A program made the translations under genes and the position numbers. The notes below the pieces were generated by a model that worked only from the letters and a program-made list of their open reading frames with translations, had not been told where the DNA came from and searched no databases. Shown here one piece after another: positions 32,585-44,800 of a stretch of DNA of 64,000 nt. The stretch spans positions 97,258,489 through 97,322,488 of the forward strand of contig CM077025.1 of assembly GCA_039090855.1 (NCBI GenBank). The letters are read 5' to 3'. Each line of letters starts with the position of its first letter. Position 1 is the stretch's first letter. The DNA comes from Macrothele yani (lineage: Eukaryota; Arthropoda; Arachnida; Araneae; Macrothelidae).

Positions 32585-33240
32585 CGTCCCTGGTTATGGT
32601 TTTTGAGCGAGGAACTGTTAGTACTGAATGCAGGGTAAGTGTAAATGGCACCATTATTGATCAGATGAACGAGTTTGTATATTTAGGAAGCATGTTTGAC
32701 AGAGAGAGCAAATTAGATGGTGAAATTAGTAGGCGAGTGAATTCTTCATTAAAAGTCATAACTACTTTTGGAGGATTTCACAGGAATGATGGGTTCTCAA
32801 GAAAGTCCCGAATGGCTGTATATGAAAGTGTAATTGTTCCTGCTGTGATGTATGGCAGTGAAAACTGGGTACTACAGAAAAGACATAGCAGTCGTTTGTG
32901 TGCTGGGGAGATGCGTCATTTACGGGGGTTTGTGGTAAGTCACGCTCTGATCATGTGAGGAATGAAGATGTGTTGCAGATGTGTAATGTGAAACAAAATG
33001 TTGTTAGTAAGGTGGAGACGAATATTCTTAGGTGGTTTGGCCATGATGAAAGAATGAGTGATGAGATGTTTACTAAGATAATTTATTCAGACCAAGTGGC
33101 AGGAAAGAAAGGTAGATGAAGATCAAGGAAATCATGGGAGGACCAGACTCACGAATGTCTGTTTGAGGAAAAGATAATGAGTATGTCTGCCAGAATAACT
33201 ACAGAAATACCAAAGAATCCACAATTACATACCACAGATT
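32585..33240 (+). pseudogene. C-terminal fragment of a second non-LTR retrotransposon family
   Basis: ECRVSVNGTIIDQMNEFVYL, GSMFDRESKLDGEISRRVNS, FSRKSRMAVYESVIVPAVMY, GSENWVLQKRHSSRL and then, out of frame after 32950, VRNEDVLQMCNVK and RWFGHDERMSDEMF. This is the thumb and post-RT region (YLGS, YGSEXWVL) of RTE/jockey-type non-LTR elements, distinct from the RTE copies A-F at protein level. The RT catalytic core is absent. Confidence 0.75.
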
Positions 33241-33316
33241 TTCGAAAGTGATTGAGCTCTGCAGGTTCTGGAAATTACGCTGTAAACGAGGTGATACTTT
33301 TTTTTTTATCTAGAAT

Positions 33317-33843
33317 CAGGGGCGTATAGACGGGGATGGGGTGAGGTGGGGGGGGAGTCAGGGCTTCAGCAAAAACATTTTAAAGAATAGACATTTTTGC
33401 GGAAACTTCACATGAATAAAGAAATAGTCAGGAATTTTTTGCGGCAGCTTTAAAAGGAGTACTAAAAGAATATATTTTTTTTCCGAGATTTAAATTTATA
33501 AAAACTGGATAACGGAAAAGCAGTTACTTCTGAAGACCTGGGGCCCCTTTTCATATCCATAGCAAAGGTTCCAATGAATGTATACTAACAAGGGAATGTG
33601 AAAGAAATATCAGTTCAATGAATGAAAAGGTTTTATCAATGAGGATAAGATGTTATGAATTACAGTTTTTTTCACGCCTGCTTCGGAATATAATGAATTG
33701 AAAGTTTTTCGTTTCGGTGTATGCAGAGACCTGTGTCGTTTTTTTTATAACAGAGTAAAGAGAAAATTTATTACTAAGTGCAAAACATTGTGACATTATG
33801 TTGTGCTTTTTGTATTCAAAAATAAATAATTTACGTAGTTTTG

Positions 33844-33875
<32 letters not shown>

Positions 33876-34351
33876 GTACCGTGATTCTCAATTGTTACTT
33901 ATTTATTTGCTTACTTATGTTCTGTATTTTCGTATAAATCGGAAAATTTCATTAGACACTCTCGCAGAAGTTACGTGTTCTGTAGTCCCGATCGCGAGGC
34001 GTTTCAAAGAGGATGGCCTTAGTTGTCTAAAAGAATAAAATTTGCATGACATGTTCAACTTTTGCGTTACTGTTTTGTAGTATTTTCTAGTGGTCTGAAA
34101 CTAGGGCAATTATTTCAATTACAATGTGCAGATTTGTGTTACAGGCAGTAAACCGCAATAATTTTGGTCTTACGAAAAATACCTGTAGGTTCCAAAGAAT
34201 TTTAATTATTAAAATGCCTATAACTTAATTAATAACATGCAATTAAAAAATAACTAATTGAGTTATTTAATAGATTTTTGCAAAAGGGTTTAGAAGAATT
34301 TTCCGCGGGGGGGGGGGGGGGGGGGCTCCGAGATTTTCTGGTACACCACTG
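33317..34351. mobile_element. Possible hAT element, decayed
   Basis: The left end caggggcgtataga and right end tctggtacaccactg are weak inverted repeats. Flanks tctagaat (33309-33316) and tccaaaat (34352-34359) agree at 6 of 8. G-runs lie near both ends (33350 and 34308-34325), and there is a 31-base T-run at 33845-33875. No transposase reading found. Confidence 0.4.
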
Positions 34352-34363
34352 TCCAAAATGCTA

Positions 34364-34435
34364 CTATTTGCTCCAAACATTTTGCTGAAGGCGACTATAA
34401 AAAGCGATATGTAGAGTTGCCGCAGAAAAGGCATT
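34364..34435 (+). pseudogene. Possible THAP zinc-finger fragment
   Basis: Frame reading TICSKHFAEGDYKKRYVELP, QKRH, stop, ADIPPNP. (I/V)CSxHF followed about 25 residues later by (A)IPP is the second half of the C2CH THAP DNA-binding domain, found in P-element-type transposases and THAP proteins. The first Cys pair is not visible, and the candidate hAT end immediately upstream may have removed it. Confidence 0.4.
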
Positions 34436-34722
34436 GAGCGGATATTCCTCCCAATCCATGGAGAACATGAAATTAAAGAAAAGTGAAAAATATTACGACA
34501 AACGTATTAGAGGCAATGGAAAAAATTCCTCTAAAATTCAGCCGAGGCATTAAACTTTTCAGGAAAACACGTACTATGAATTGAATGAGGCACATCAATT
34601 CGCAGCTGAAAGAGAAAGAAAAAAAATTAAGAAAACTCAACCTCCTGAAGATAACTACACGAAGAAAGGAATTTTTTTACAAATTTGTTATTTCTCACAT
34701 TTGTTCAATCGCGCCCCGAGGA

Positions 34723-34990
34723 TTTCTTTATATGGGTAGCCAAAAATATTGAAGATGCAAATGAAAATAAACCGGAGAAAACATCTCCGAAAATACTGGT
34801 AAGTGTTAAAAATATCTCCAATATATTAAAGTATTTCCAATGATTCATAAAATATATATTTAAAATCACATACAAATATATTTAAAAAATATGCAGCCAA
34901 TAACGAAAAACGAAGGACCAAGCGATACCGGGTCCCTGATACGAACCCAACTGAGAAACGCCAGAGAATTTGTTTATTTACAGAATTTTG
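34723..34990. repeat. Uninterrupted copy of the repeat that hosts RTE copy B
   Basis: Matches 23338-23471 on the left and 26533-26610 on the right with nothing between, so it represents the pre-insertion state. Confidence 0.7.
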
Positions 34991-35805
34991 CATAAGAAAT
35001 CTTTAGATTTTTCTCTGAGAGCATGTTGATACTTAGTGATAATCAAATTCGGAGACAAATAATTAGAAATTCATTTATTACAGAACTAAATATACGAAGT
35101 GATTACCGGAACGCATTGCTTCAAAAAACAAACTGCCTGTATGTCAATAGACAGCAGACAACTCTCGTGTTCGCTGCTTTCTTTCTCTTGTAAGCCAGGT
35201 GACGTCAGATGGAATGCTGTGCAGGAAAGCTCATCCGGTGCTCACGTATGAGCAAACCTAGTAGTCTATTAACCTTGAGTATGAAGTACAAAAGGTCTTG
35301 TGTGCGTCGTGTGATGGATGTTAATGAAGCTCGAGCTGTGCGCCAACATCGCTGTAAATGGCGACGTCTGATACAGCAACAGTGAGTTCTTTCTGTGAGG
35401 AGCTAACCTCTTAATATCCGAGAACAGTTTTGTGATATGTATGTACGTATGTTTGTATGCATGAATGGATTCACTAGCGAAAAAGTGACGGGTATAAGGA
35501 AAGACTTACAGTTTGTCCGCAGCAAACGAATGTATTGCTCCATCTGCGCACGTACACCAGCTATGTGATGAATTCACAAAATGCAGAATAAGTGGATTAG
35601 ATGTAGTAACAATTACATAACTGAACGCAAGGACAATTTATTGTTTATCTTGAAAGAAACAAAATATCGTTAATTAGCAGTATTGCGTTCAGCTTGCGAA
35701 ATGCTGACTAACATAACATCGAAGACATTCTGCTGAACTGAATTTTATTATATTCTGCTGAATTTGGTCGATTGCCAGTGATGCCAAATATAACAAAATC
35801 CTTGG
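34991..35805. other. No gene recognised
   Basis: AT-rich, with no motif or transposon end seen. Confidence 0.5.
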
Positions 35806-35808
35806 GAT

Positions 35809-36028
35809 TTTTTTAATTATTATTTTAGGTTTAATGACTACCGTTTACAACTTAATGAGCTGTAAGCAGTCGCCCGTCCTTAAGTTGGGGTTGCTGGCTC
35901 CAGGGATGGGAGAGAGCCAGCGCCTTGGGACAAGCGCACGACCGATGACTCACCTGGGATTCGGGACCAAACCCTTCTCGGATGAATGATCAGAAACCAG
36001 CTCTTAGACTAATGCGCCACAGGGGCAG
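35809..36028 (-). mobile_element. tRNA-derived SINE (family S1), full length, diverged
   Basis: On the minus strand: cccctgtggcgcattagtct (A-box half), ttctgatcattcatccgag, a mutated B box (tggtcccgaatccca), the family body (ctctctcccatccctggagc) and an A/T-rich tail. Confidence 0.78.
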
Positions 36029-36444
36029 AAACTTGGAAGTTCAGACATGACGTTAAGCCGGAAAGTATAACGAGTGGTAACCAAAAATTTGCATAAGAAA
36101 CAGTAAACAAAAATTAAATAGATCATACAAGTTATACACTTCTGTATATCTTTTAAGGACTACCTTTTTGATTAATACCGCATAAATTAGTTCAGTTAGG
36201 CCAATCCCGCCCTTCATATCCCCGTGTTTAAAGTAGTTCAGTTAACCGGGCAAGAAAAGTTTAAAGTAGCAAGAAAAGTTCAAGTGTTAAAATACAGTAG
36301 TTCAGTTAACCAGGCAAAGAAATGAGCAATAAATAGTCTGTAATCTGTGCCATGCACGGTTGCTAAAAGCTGCGACTGAAATTTTTTCTTGCCATATAAC
36401 ACGAATCGTAATAAAATGCGTAACTATAATAAACGGTTGAATTA
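36029..36444. other. No gene recognised
   Basis: Contains tcccgcccttcatatccccg (36205), which recurs at 47159, and two copies of agttcagttaaccRggcaa (36233, 36299). Confidence 0.4.
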
Positions 36445-37507
36445 CACTGCTGGACAATTGCTAAGGACGGATCATAAACGGCTATATAGCGCATAAAAAA
36501 GTAAGTGTGGTTTGATGCCAAGTGAAATAAAATAATGTCAGAATGCCAGGACATTACAAGAAAGACCATTTATTGTGCTCTGAAATCCAGAAGGCTTTGG
36601 AACGTGTTCAAGGGACAATCAGGCCATTTTGTGCAGAATACGTAAACGTGAAAAAATGCAATTACCGTCCGCAGGCGTTCCGGCGTAAGATGTCAATACG
36701 GGATATGGCCACCATGGAGGGCGATGCAAGATTCCACACGTCGTGTCATGCTTTGCACAACATTATCAAGCAACTGTTGGGGTAATTTATCCCATTCCTC
36801 TGTCAGTGCACGGATGAGGGTGTCCTTGCGATGTTGATGGCACCATTACAAACGGGCGGTACGGTAACGTCTGGACAATGGGATGCACACAACAGGACGG
36901 CGGGCGTATAGTCCTCCTTCATGCAAACGTCTGGCGACAGTTTTTCGGGAGATCCGCTTGCCAGTAGCAGCCATAAACTGATTTGCTACCTCACTAGCTG
37001 TGCTGCGCCGGTGTCTTTTTGTTGATAGCACTATGTACCGATCTTCTGCAGGTGTCGTACTGCGAACACGACCTCCCCCGTGACGTTTGCTACACTCTCC
37101 ATTTGTTTGAAATGATTTCCAAAGCCTTGAAACAACACTGTGGCTGACGTCGAACTCCCTGGCAACATCTGTTATTTTTCGCCCTTCTTCAATCTTGCCA
37201 ATAATACGGCCACGCGTAAAATAATCTAGGTGATGTCGGGAAGACATGCTAAAAACTGCAAGTTCGTCAATTGATTCTTTCCCTTTCAACTTTGCGTTTG
37301 AACAACAACGGTCAATACGCGTCAAATCCTTTATATCTCTTATCAGCGCTATGACGTCACGAACAAGTTCGGCAATCCAAAATTTGCATACGCACAACAC
37401 GTCTCACTGTATCTCGCACTTATGCTAATTTCCACATTTTCCTGCCTTCCATTTTATGGTTGCTATCGTTGCTATTGTCATCCGTCCTTAGCAATTGTCC
37501 GGCAGTG
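36445..37507 (-). mobile_element. Internally deleted Tc1 element (family T4)
   Basis: Inverted repeats cactgctggacaattgctaa (36445) and ttagcaattgtccggcagtg (ending 37507). TA lies on both sides. 1,063 bp against the usual 1.5-1.7 kb. Confidence 0.88.
36690..37247 (-). pseudogene. Tc1 transposase lacking the catalytic core
   Basis: Met 37247 starts MSSRHHLDYFTRGRIIGKIE, the first helix-turn-helix (REFDVSHSVVSRLWKSFQTN). A GRPR-like hook (HGGGRVRSTT) and the second helix-turn-helix (STASEVANQFMAATGKRISR) follow. The N-terminal frame ends after RRYRTARL (36846). The next in-line sequence is already the C-terminal tail, LIRALTEEWDKLPQQLLDNV, VQSMTRRVESCIALHGGHIPY. About 180 residues with the DDE triad are therefore deleted, leaving a DNA-binding domain plus tail. 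If expressed it could bind transposon ends but not cut. Confidence 0.85.
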
Positions 37508-37568
37508 TATTAATGGGCAGTCTATAAGATGGGGCACCAACAACAAAATTTCCCTAATATTCTCATTA

Positions 37569-40500
37569 GGGATGTAAGGTCAGGTGATGCGTAACATCAC
37601 AGCCTCTCCTTGACAAATGTCAACCCCGCCTCCTCGTGGTGCATCCTGTTCCCTCTAAAGGGGCTCTGACGACCGCCAATAGCGGTATAACTATACCATC
37701 GGGATCAGAGGAAATGCTATCCCACACTCACCAACCCGCTTGGCCAGCGTGGTGAATTATGGCCAAACACCTCCAAAATGACTCTACAACTTAAATCTTG
37801 GCCCTCAGTCTCCGGCAGCTGGAATGTACCTGGCCAAGGCAGCGGCCAGTGCGACATGAAGGCAGAGGGTGCTAAGAATCCCCGGAGGACCGGACTAGGC
37901 TGCCATCTGATGCTGACCTTGGCTACGTATAATGGACGCTCCCTATCTTCTGATTCAAGACTTCTTGAATTGGAAGAGGAACTACAAAGGATCAAGTGGG
38001 ACATCGTCGGGCTAAGTGAGGTAAGGAGAAAAGGAGAAGATCTCATTGAACTGAAAAGTGGACATCTCTTCTATTATCGTGGGACAGATACTGGCAGAAC
38101 TAGTGGTGTTGGATTTATAATAAACAAGAAACTGAAGCATAAAGTGGTAGAAGTTGAAAGTTCCTCTGACAGAGCTGCACGACTCGTTATCCAACTATCG
38201 AGAAGATACCAGGCTCAGATTATTCAAACTTATGCACCCACCACAAGTCATCCTGAAGAAGAAATTGAAGAATTTTATGAGGAAATTCGTCATCTAAATA
38301 ATAAAGGTAAGCAGCACTTGAAGATAATTATGGGAGATTTCAATGCAAAAATAGGGCACCGGCAACAGAATGAAACTTCAGTAGGTAAATTCGGTCACGG
38401 CAACAGGAACCAGCGTGGAAATACTCTCGTTGAGTTTGCAGAGGCAGAAGGATTTTTCATCTTGAATTCCTTTTTCAAGAAAAAGCCACACAGGAAATGG
38501 ACATGGAGACATCCAATTGGGGCGACAAGTGAAATTGATTTTATTATGTGTAACAAAAAATTCGTCATTGAAGACTGCAGTGTGCTGAACAAGTTCAACA
38601 CAGGTAGTGACCATAGATTGGTGAGATGTAAGATGCACCTCAACACTAAACTGGAACGTGGCAAGCTCATAAGACAAACAAAATGTATTGACATAACCAA
38701 CCTTAAAAAACACCATAATACTTTCAAGTTGGAACTGAAGAACAGATTCTCTGCTTTAGAAGGCCTAACATCGGAAGAAGTGGATATTTCGGAAGTTAAC
38801 AGAAAAGTAACCAAAGCTCTTATGGAAACAGCAACAAAATTAGCTGGGTCTAAGAACAAGTTGAAATGTGAACAAATTATCAGGAAAAACCAAAACGTTG
38901 ATGCAAAAAAGAAGAGAGATGAGGACAACTAAAAAAGATGTGACTTCCAAAGTGGAATATATAGAGCTATGCAAGACAGCACGAAAAAGTATCACTGAAG
39001 ACGTAAGGAAATTCAACTGTGAGCTAGTGAGGAAAGCAATTGAAAACAACCAAAGCCTTAAGATAGCAAAGGGACATCTCAGTAAGGGAAGAAAACAGAT
39101 TATGGCTCTGAGAAAAGAAGATGGTTCTATAACAAGAAATAGAGGCGAAATTTTGACAAGAGTGAAAGATTTCTACTCCAAATTATATGAAAGGGATGAT
39201 ACATGTACTCCAGACATCATGAAAGGTACCAGAGTTCTTCCAGTCCTCCCAGCAGAAGTTGCTCATGCAATCAAGAACATGAAGTGGGGGAAAGCTCCAG
39301 GAGAAGATGGAATTACTATAGACATCATACAAGAAGCAAGTGGAGAAATTGAAACAGTACTCGCCCAAATTTTCACTCGATGCCTTAATGAAGGGAAGAT
39401 TCCTGAGGATTGGAACAATGCTACAATGATCCTGCTACATAAAAAAGGTGACATTGAGGATCTCAGGAACTACAGACCTATCAGCCTCCTATCAGTGGTT
39501 TATAAAATCTTCACTAAAGTTCTTTCACACCGCTTGAAGGTAACACTGGACATGGCTCAACCGAGAGAACAAGCTGGATTCAGGAGTGGCCACAGCACAA
39601 TAGATCATATCCACGTACTGAGAGAACTAATTGAAAGAGCGAGGGAATATGAACTTCCATTCTGCATGGCTTTTATCGATTATGAAAATGCCTTTGATTC
39701 GGTGAAACCATCAGCAGTTACCACGGCTCTGAAATCCTGCGGTATTGAAGATGCATACATTAATATTATTAATAACATCTATGAAAATGCAAGTGCAAAG
39801 ATTCGGCTGTTTGAAAATACAATACACATAAAAATTGGAAAGGGAGTGAGACAAGGTGACACCATATCTCCGAAGCTCTTTAATGCCACATTGGAAAATG
39901 TCTTTCAATCACTGAACTGGGAAAACAAAGGGATAAAGATTAATGGAGATTATCTAACCCACCTTCGTTTTGCTGATGACGTAGTCATTTTTGCAACTAC
40001 CCCATCAGAGCTGCAGAATATGATCCAGGAACTTGCTGACAAGAGTAAAGAAGTGGGATTAAAAATGAACTTTCAGAAGACAAAAGTGATGTTCAATGCT
40101 TTTACAAGAAATGAAGATTTATCGATTGATGGAGAAAAACTGGAGATAACAGATACGTATGTTTATCTTGGACAGCAGATATCAAGTGAGGGTCACATTG
40201 ATGAAGAAATTAATCGGCGTACAAAACTTGCCTGGAGAGCTTTTGGAAGAAACAGCATAATTTTCAAGAGCAATATGCCATTATGTCTTAAAAGAAAAGT
40301 GTTTGATCAATGCATCCTTCCAGTGCTTACGTATGGTGCAGAGACGTGGACCTTAACTAAAAGAGACATACAAAGGCTGCAGACAACTCAAAGCAGCATG
40401 GAGAGGTGCATGCTTGGTATAACCAGGAGAGATAAGAAGAGGAACTCGTGGATCCGAAAAATGACGAGAGTGGAAGACATCATGATCAGAGTTAAATCCC

Positions 40501-40750
40501 TGAAATGGCAATGGGCTGGACATACTGCCAGAAGGACAGACCATAGATGGACAGCCGAAATTTTAGATTGGATTCCAAGGGACAGGAAAAGACCCAGAAA
40601 AAGACCACATGGTAGATGGGTGGATGAAATTCGTAAATATGCGGGAGTGACATGGAGGAGACTGGCACAAGACAGACCGTTGTGGAGGAAACTTGGGGAG
40701 ACCTTCGTCCAGCAGTGGATTGATAATGGTTGACAATGATGATGATGATG
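37569..40750 (+). mobile_element. Full-length RTE non-LTR retrotransposon, copy C
   Basis: 3,182 bp with a perfect 10-bp target-site duplication, attctcatta (37559-37568 and 40751-40760). It has a GC-richer 5' leader of about 210 bp, one ORF region and a (GAT)4 tail (40739-40750). The intact duplication and the nearly open frame make it the youngest of the six RTE sequences here. Confidence 0.92.
37778..40733 (+). pseudogene. RTE endonuclease-reverse transcriptase, one frameshift from intact
   Basis: Two overlapping frames (37778-38932 and 38868-40733) add up to about 985 codons. The endonuclease has LATYNGRS, GLSEVRRKGED, IIMGDFNAKIG, SEIDFIMC and TGSDHRLVR, all the usual catalytic positions. 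The reverse transcriptase has NYRPISLLSVVYKIFTKVLS, FRSGHSTIDHIH, MAFIDYENAFDSV (motif A), GVRQGDTISPKLFN (motif B) and LRFADDVVIFA (motif C). The basic C-terminus ends LGETFVQQWIDNG. The only break is at about 38864-38866, where copies A and B have one base fewer (ttgcatg against ttgaaatg). Start is ambiguous among Met 37778 and Met 37853. Confidence 0.9.
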
Positions 40751-40760
40751 ATTCTCATTA

Positions 40761-40981
40761 ATTTTTCTACTACTCGTATTCGAATTTAACGATGACGTTC
40801 CTATTGTATAAACATGTGCTTACCCGTCGTTGACGGGCTTGCATTAAAGTATTGAGGCATTCTTTCAGGCACCCGAAATGATATCGTGTCTACATAACTA
40901 TATAATGTGCTTAAAATGTGATTTATTTAGCCTGTTTGATTTTAATGAACAAAATTTGGTATCATTATATAATCTATAGTA
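40761..40981. other. Spacer, nothing recognised
   Basis: AT-rich sequence between RTE copy C and the mariner. Confidence 0.5.
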
Positions 40982-41125
40982 TTAGGTGCTTGAATTAATT
41001 CCCGCTGTTGCCCAATAGAGCACAGCAGTGGTGCGCTGTGGCCCGGTCCACACGTGACTTCTCTTGTGCACGCACTGTGACATGCGATCGGAGGGCACAG
41101 AACACGAGTTTGTATCGCATTCACG

Positions 41126-41806
41126 ATGTCAAGTTTTGTACCAAAAAAAGAGCATTTGCGGGAAGCATTACTATTCTGCTTTCATCTCAAGAAATCTGCA
41201 GCGGAAAGTCATCGTTTGCTAATGCAGGCCAATGGGAAACATGCCCTATCGGAAACAACATGCAGAGAGTGATTCAGACGATTCAAAGCCAACGAATATG
41301 ACGTGAAGGGCAAAGAGCGCCCTGGCAAGCCGAAAAGGTTCGAAGATGGCGCATTGGAGGCCTTATTGGACAAGGATTCGTGTCAGACGTTCCAAGAGTT
41401 GTCTGAAACACTACGGGTCGGTGAGTAAACGGTTAGCAAACGTTTAAAGACAATGGGAATGATCCAGAAGCTCGGAAACTGGATCCCACATGACAAAGTT
41501 ATTCTTCTCCAAGACAACGCTAGACCTCATGTCGCCAAATCCGTGAAGGAACTCTTGGAGGCACTTGGCTGGGACTTCTTACCCCACCCGCCTTGTTCTC
41601 CGAACATTGCTTCCTCGGACTTCCATTTGTTCCGGTCGCTACAACATGGCCTGTCAGAGCAGCACTTCCTTTCGGTCGCGGATATCCAAAAATCTCTCGA
41701 TGAATGGTTCGCCTCGAAAGAACCTGCATTTCCCTACCGCGGAATCCATTTGTTACCCTAACGGTGGGAAAGGGTCGTAGCTGCCAACGGACACTACTTT
41801 GAATAG
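41126..41806 (+). pseudogene. Mariner transposase lacking the first-Asp segment, copy 2
   Basis: Met 41126 starts MSSFVPKKEHLREALLFCFH. A frameshift follows, then TTCREWFRRFKANEYDVKGK, ALEALLDKDSCQTFQELSET, LRVGE-stop-TVSKRLKTMGMIQ and LGNWIPHDK joined directly to VILLQDNARPHVAKSVKELL (second Asp), then HPPCSPNIASSDFHLF (third Asp position is Asn) and GIHLLP-stop-RWERVVAANGHYFE. The deletion junction and the Asp-to-Asn change are the same as in copy 1. The protein therefore lacks two of the three catalytic Asps. Confidence 0.87.
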
Positions 41807-41819
41807 ACTATCCTGTACC

Positions 41820-44800
41820 CAGTGGTGGAAATGGGAATTTTTCGCTGCCGGAACGCAACGTACAACTTGTTGTGTTGTCGTCAAAACCCGTCAAAATGAC
41901 GTCGCAACGGTTTGTCTATTTCTGACTCCATAGTCAGAATTCGTCTAAAAGGCTTAACGTAGTTTCGACGGGTTTTGGCGACAATACTACAACGGTGCAA
42001 GTGAATGCATTAAAAATTTAATATTTGCAAACCCATTTACTATACACATAAAACCATATAAGGAAATTTCGTTATTAAACTTTAAAACGAAATAGTCACA
42101 TTTAGCTAAAGTCAGAGCTGTTGTTTTTAATTCAGAAGTACGTTTCGTATTAGAAAGACCACGCGAATGTGTGCCGGTGCAAATTAAAGGCATCACCATT
42201 TTTGGAGGTGTCCTCAAATAACAAGCATCGGAGAAAAAACGTCAGCTCGTATTTGAGGCAGAGATATATAAGTAACTACTGTATATGGGGTAGCAAAGTA
42301 AAGAAATTCGGCTTTGTCTGAAATATCCATTTATTTAGCTGCAATATCTATTATAACTTCGATTTGAAAAAAAACCCCTCATCTCCTAAAATAATCTCCA
42401 AAGTTTTTGTTTCAACAAGTCTTCTTGCATCTTTTCTTCACGTTCTCTGCAAGCCAAAAAGTCCGCATTTCTCCTTCCGTCACTCAACCTTTTCCGTACG
42501 TACGGCTCAGGATTGAAGATCTTTGAAGGAGGTCCGTTTATTTTTATGAACATGAGGTTGCTGACGTGTGTAACGTTTAAAGCGTTTCTTAAATCAGTTA
42601 TCAAATTCATGGTGCTAAAACCTCTTTCACACTCAGCTGTTGATATAGCAACCGCAGCAACAGATTTTAATAAGACTTTTAAATGATGTGAAACTTTTTT
42701 GGTTTCCTTGAAATGTCTGAACTCTTCAATGATTTTCCTTTCTTCCTTCAATCCGAATATTCGGCTAAACTTAGAACCTCTCCTTCTCCATATAAAATAT
42801 CTATGTCGGTCGGCCAAAAAGACGGATACAAAACCTGAAGTTGTTTTACAATGTCCTCCCTGCTGAATAATCTGGCAGATAAATTATTGGCAACACTCCG
42901 AAAAAACTGAACACAGTTTATTTTCCCGTGAGATTTATATCCCCTTGAATGTAAGTCCACTCCTTTGAACACCATATTTTTTACGGCATCTGATGCTACT
43001 AAACAAAACTCGTCAAAACCACCATCAGCTAAATCTTGGAAAACTTTCGCTGTAAGGGAAATATGCGAATGTCCTTCTGGTAACGATACAGAATTTCCTT
43101 GAAGACGCAGTGACAATGAACTAAGTCCTTTTAAGGCGGTTTTCATTAGTGCCAAAATTTCCAGGAAGCATGTGCTCGTAAGTCTTTTCAGTAAGCCAGA
43201 AAACATGCTTCTTTCTTTACTATCCCTTGAAGTATCAGCAGATGTAGCTTTAAAATGCAAAGCCAAGGCTGGAAACATATTCCAGACATCAGATACTGTT
43301 CGCTCACTAGATGCGACCCATCTTGTTCCAAGAACTCTCCCGATTGAATAAAACAAAACTGCAATTTCTTCAGCATAGTGATGCAACTCGCGGGCGTTCT
43401 TTGGTGAAGCGTGATACAAAGAGTATAATTTATCGCAAAACGATTTAAAACTCTGTATGCCGTAAACCTCTTTAATTACATCCCCGACAGCAAGTTCTAA
43501 CTTATGATTTGCACAGTGCCATATAATAAGTTCGGGAATTTTCTTTTAAGCTGTTGAGCCACAACAGATATGGAACCTGTGAAGTTTGCAGCTCCGTCGG
43601 AAGTGAAAGATATCAGATTATTTTAAATAAGCTCTATTGGAAAGTACTTCACCAAGCAGTTCATAATCGATTCAGTTATTGCTGTTGCTTTCAAATCGTG
43701 TAATTCAACCAGTACTGAGAGCCGGCTTACAGTTGTACACTCATCAACCGAATTTTCTATTTTGGGAGACGATTTCTCCACAGAGCTTTTTACGCATGTC
43801 ATTTCCTATAGAATCCCAAATATCCGTACATATCTTCCTAGAATGCAATATCCTCCCCATCTCAGTGCCGTTTTTCTTTTGAATATCAATCAAACCAGGA
43901 AAATCGGCAAAAGGTCTATTGTTCTTTGCAATGAAATATGCGGTATTGAATATTTTGTATGTATTGTCCACTTTATTCTTATTTATTTTTCAACAATATT
44001 TTCAAAGACGCTTTCAGAACGCTTTGCGTTCATTCTAGAAGCGTCTTTATGAGCGTGACTTTCTCTGTGCTCCTTTATTATTTCCCTTAGAGCTGTATTT
44101 TGCTTCTTCTTATTGTCAGCCGTAGATCTAACTTTGCAATCTATGCACTCCTTAGAAAGCCTTGCACCAGTTAAAAATTCTGAAACGTTCATATTCGCGG
44201 CGGTTTTACAGACGGCACATCCTAAACACGCTATTTTTAAAACAAGCCAAGAATGCTCTTTCAAAAAATGCTTACTTTGATCCTCAGTCCAACACTCGGG
44301 TTTACCATTTGTTGAGCTTTGCCGAGATTCAGATTCTTCTAATGAACTTCCTGATGCAGTGATTTCCTTTGACTGTTGTATTTTTGGCGATTTTCTTGCT
44401 GATATTTCACACGGAGTCCTAGCTTGAACAGGGGGAGGGAGGGGAAGTTTCCAAATTCCAAAGTTCTGTATTTTCCTTTTGACTCATCTTTTTTCTCAAA
44501 GAAATCTGTTAGAGTTATTTTCATTATTTTCAGTTGTTTTCTTTTCTCACACAAGAACAAATTAAAACTTACAACAACGACTACAATATCAGTCAAAAAG
44601 TCACGTCCTACCACAACAGGAACTGGAGTTGTAGTGATAGCATGTGTAGAGTGTAGTAATTAAGCTCGTTGCCAGGTTACAGGAACTTCGAAGTCATTTT
44701 ATGCCAAGAGCGGAGGGAGGTTTCAAGGTCATCGAGCAATTAGCTCCTGTCATGACCTTCGCTCTCAAGCAAACACTTCGCACTCATCGTGGAATTAAGC

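Noticed and set aside
37778..38932. Host craniofacial development protein 2 gene
   Set aside because: That name is a common mislabel for RTE endonucleases. The frame continues into reverse transcriptase, with a 10-bp duplication around the whole element.
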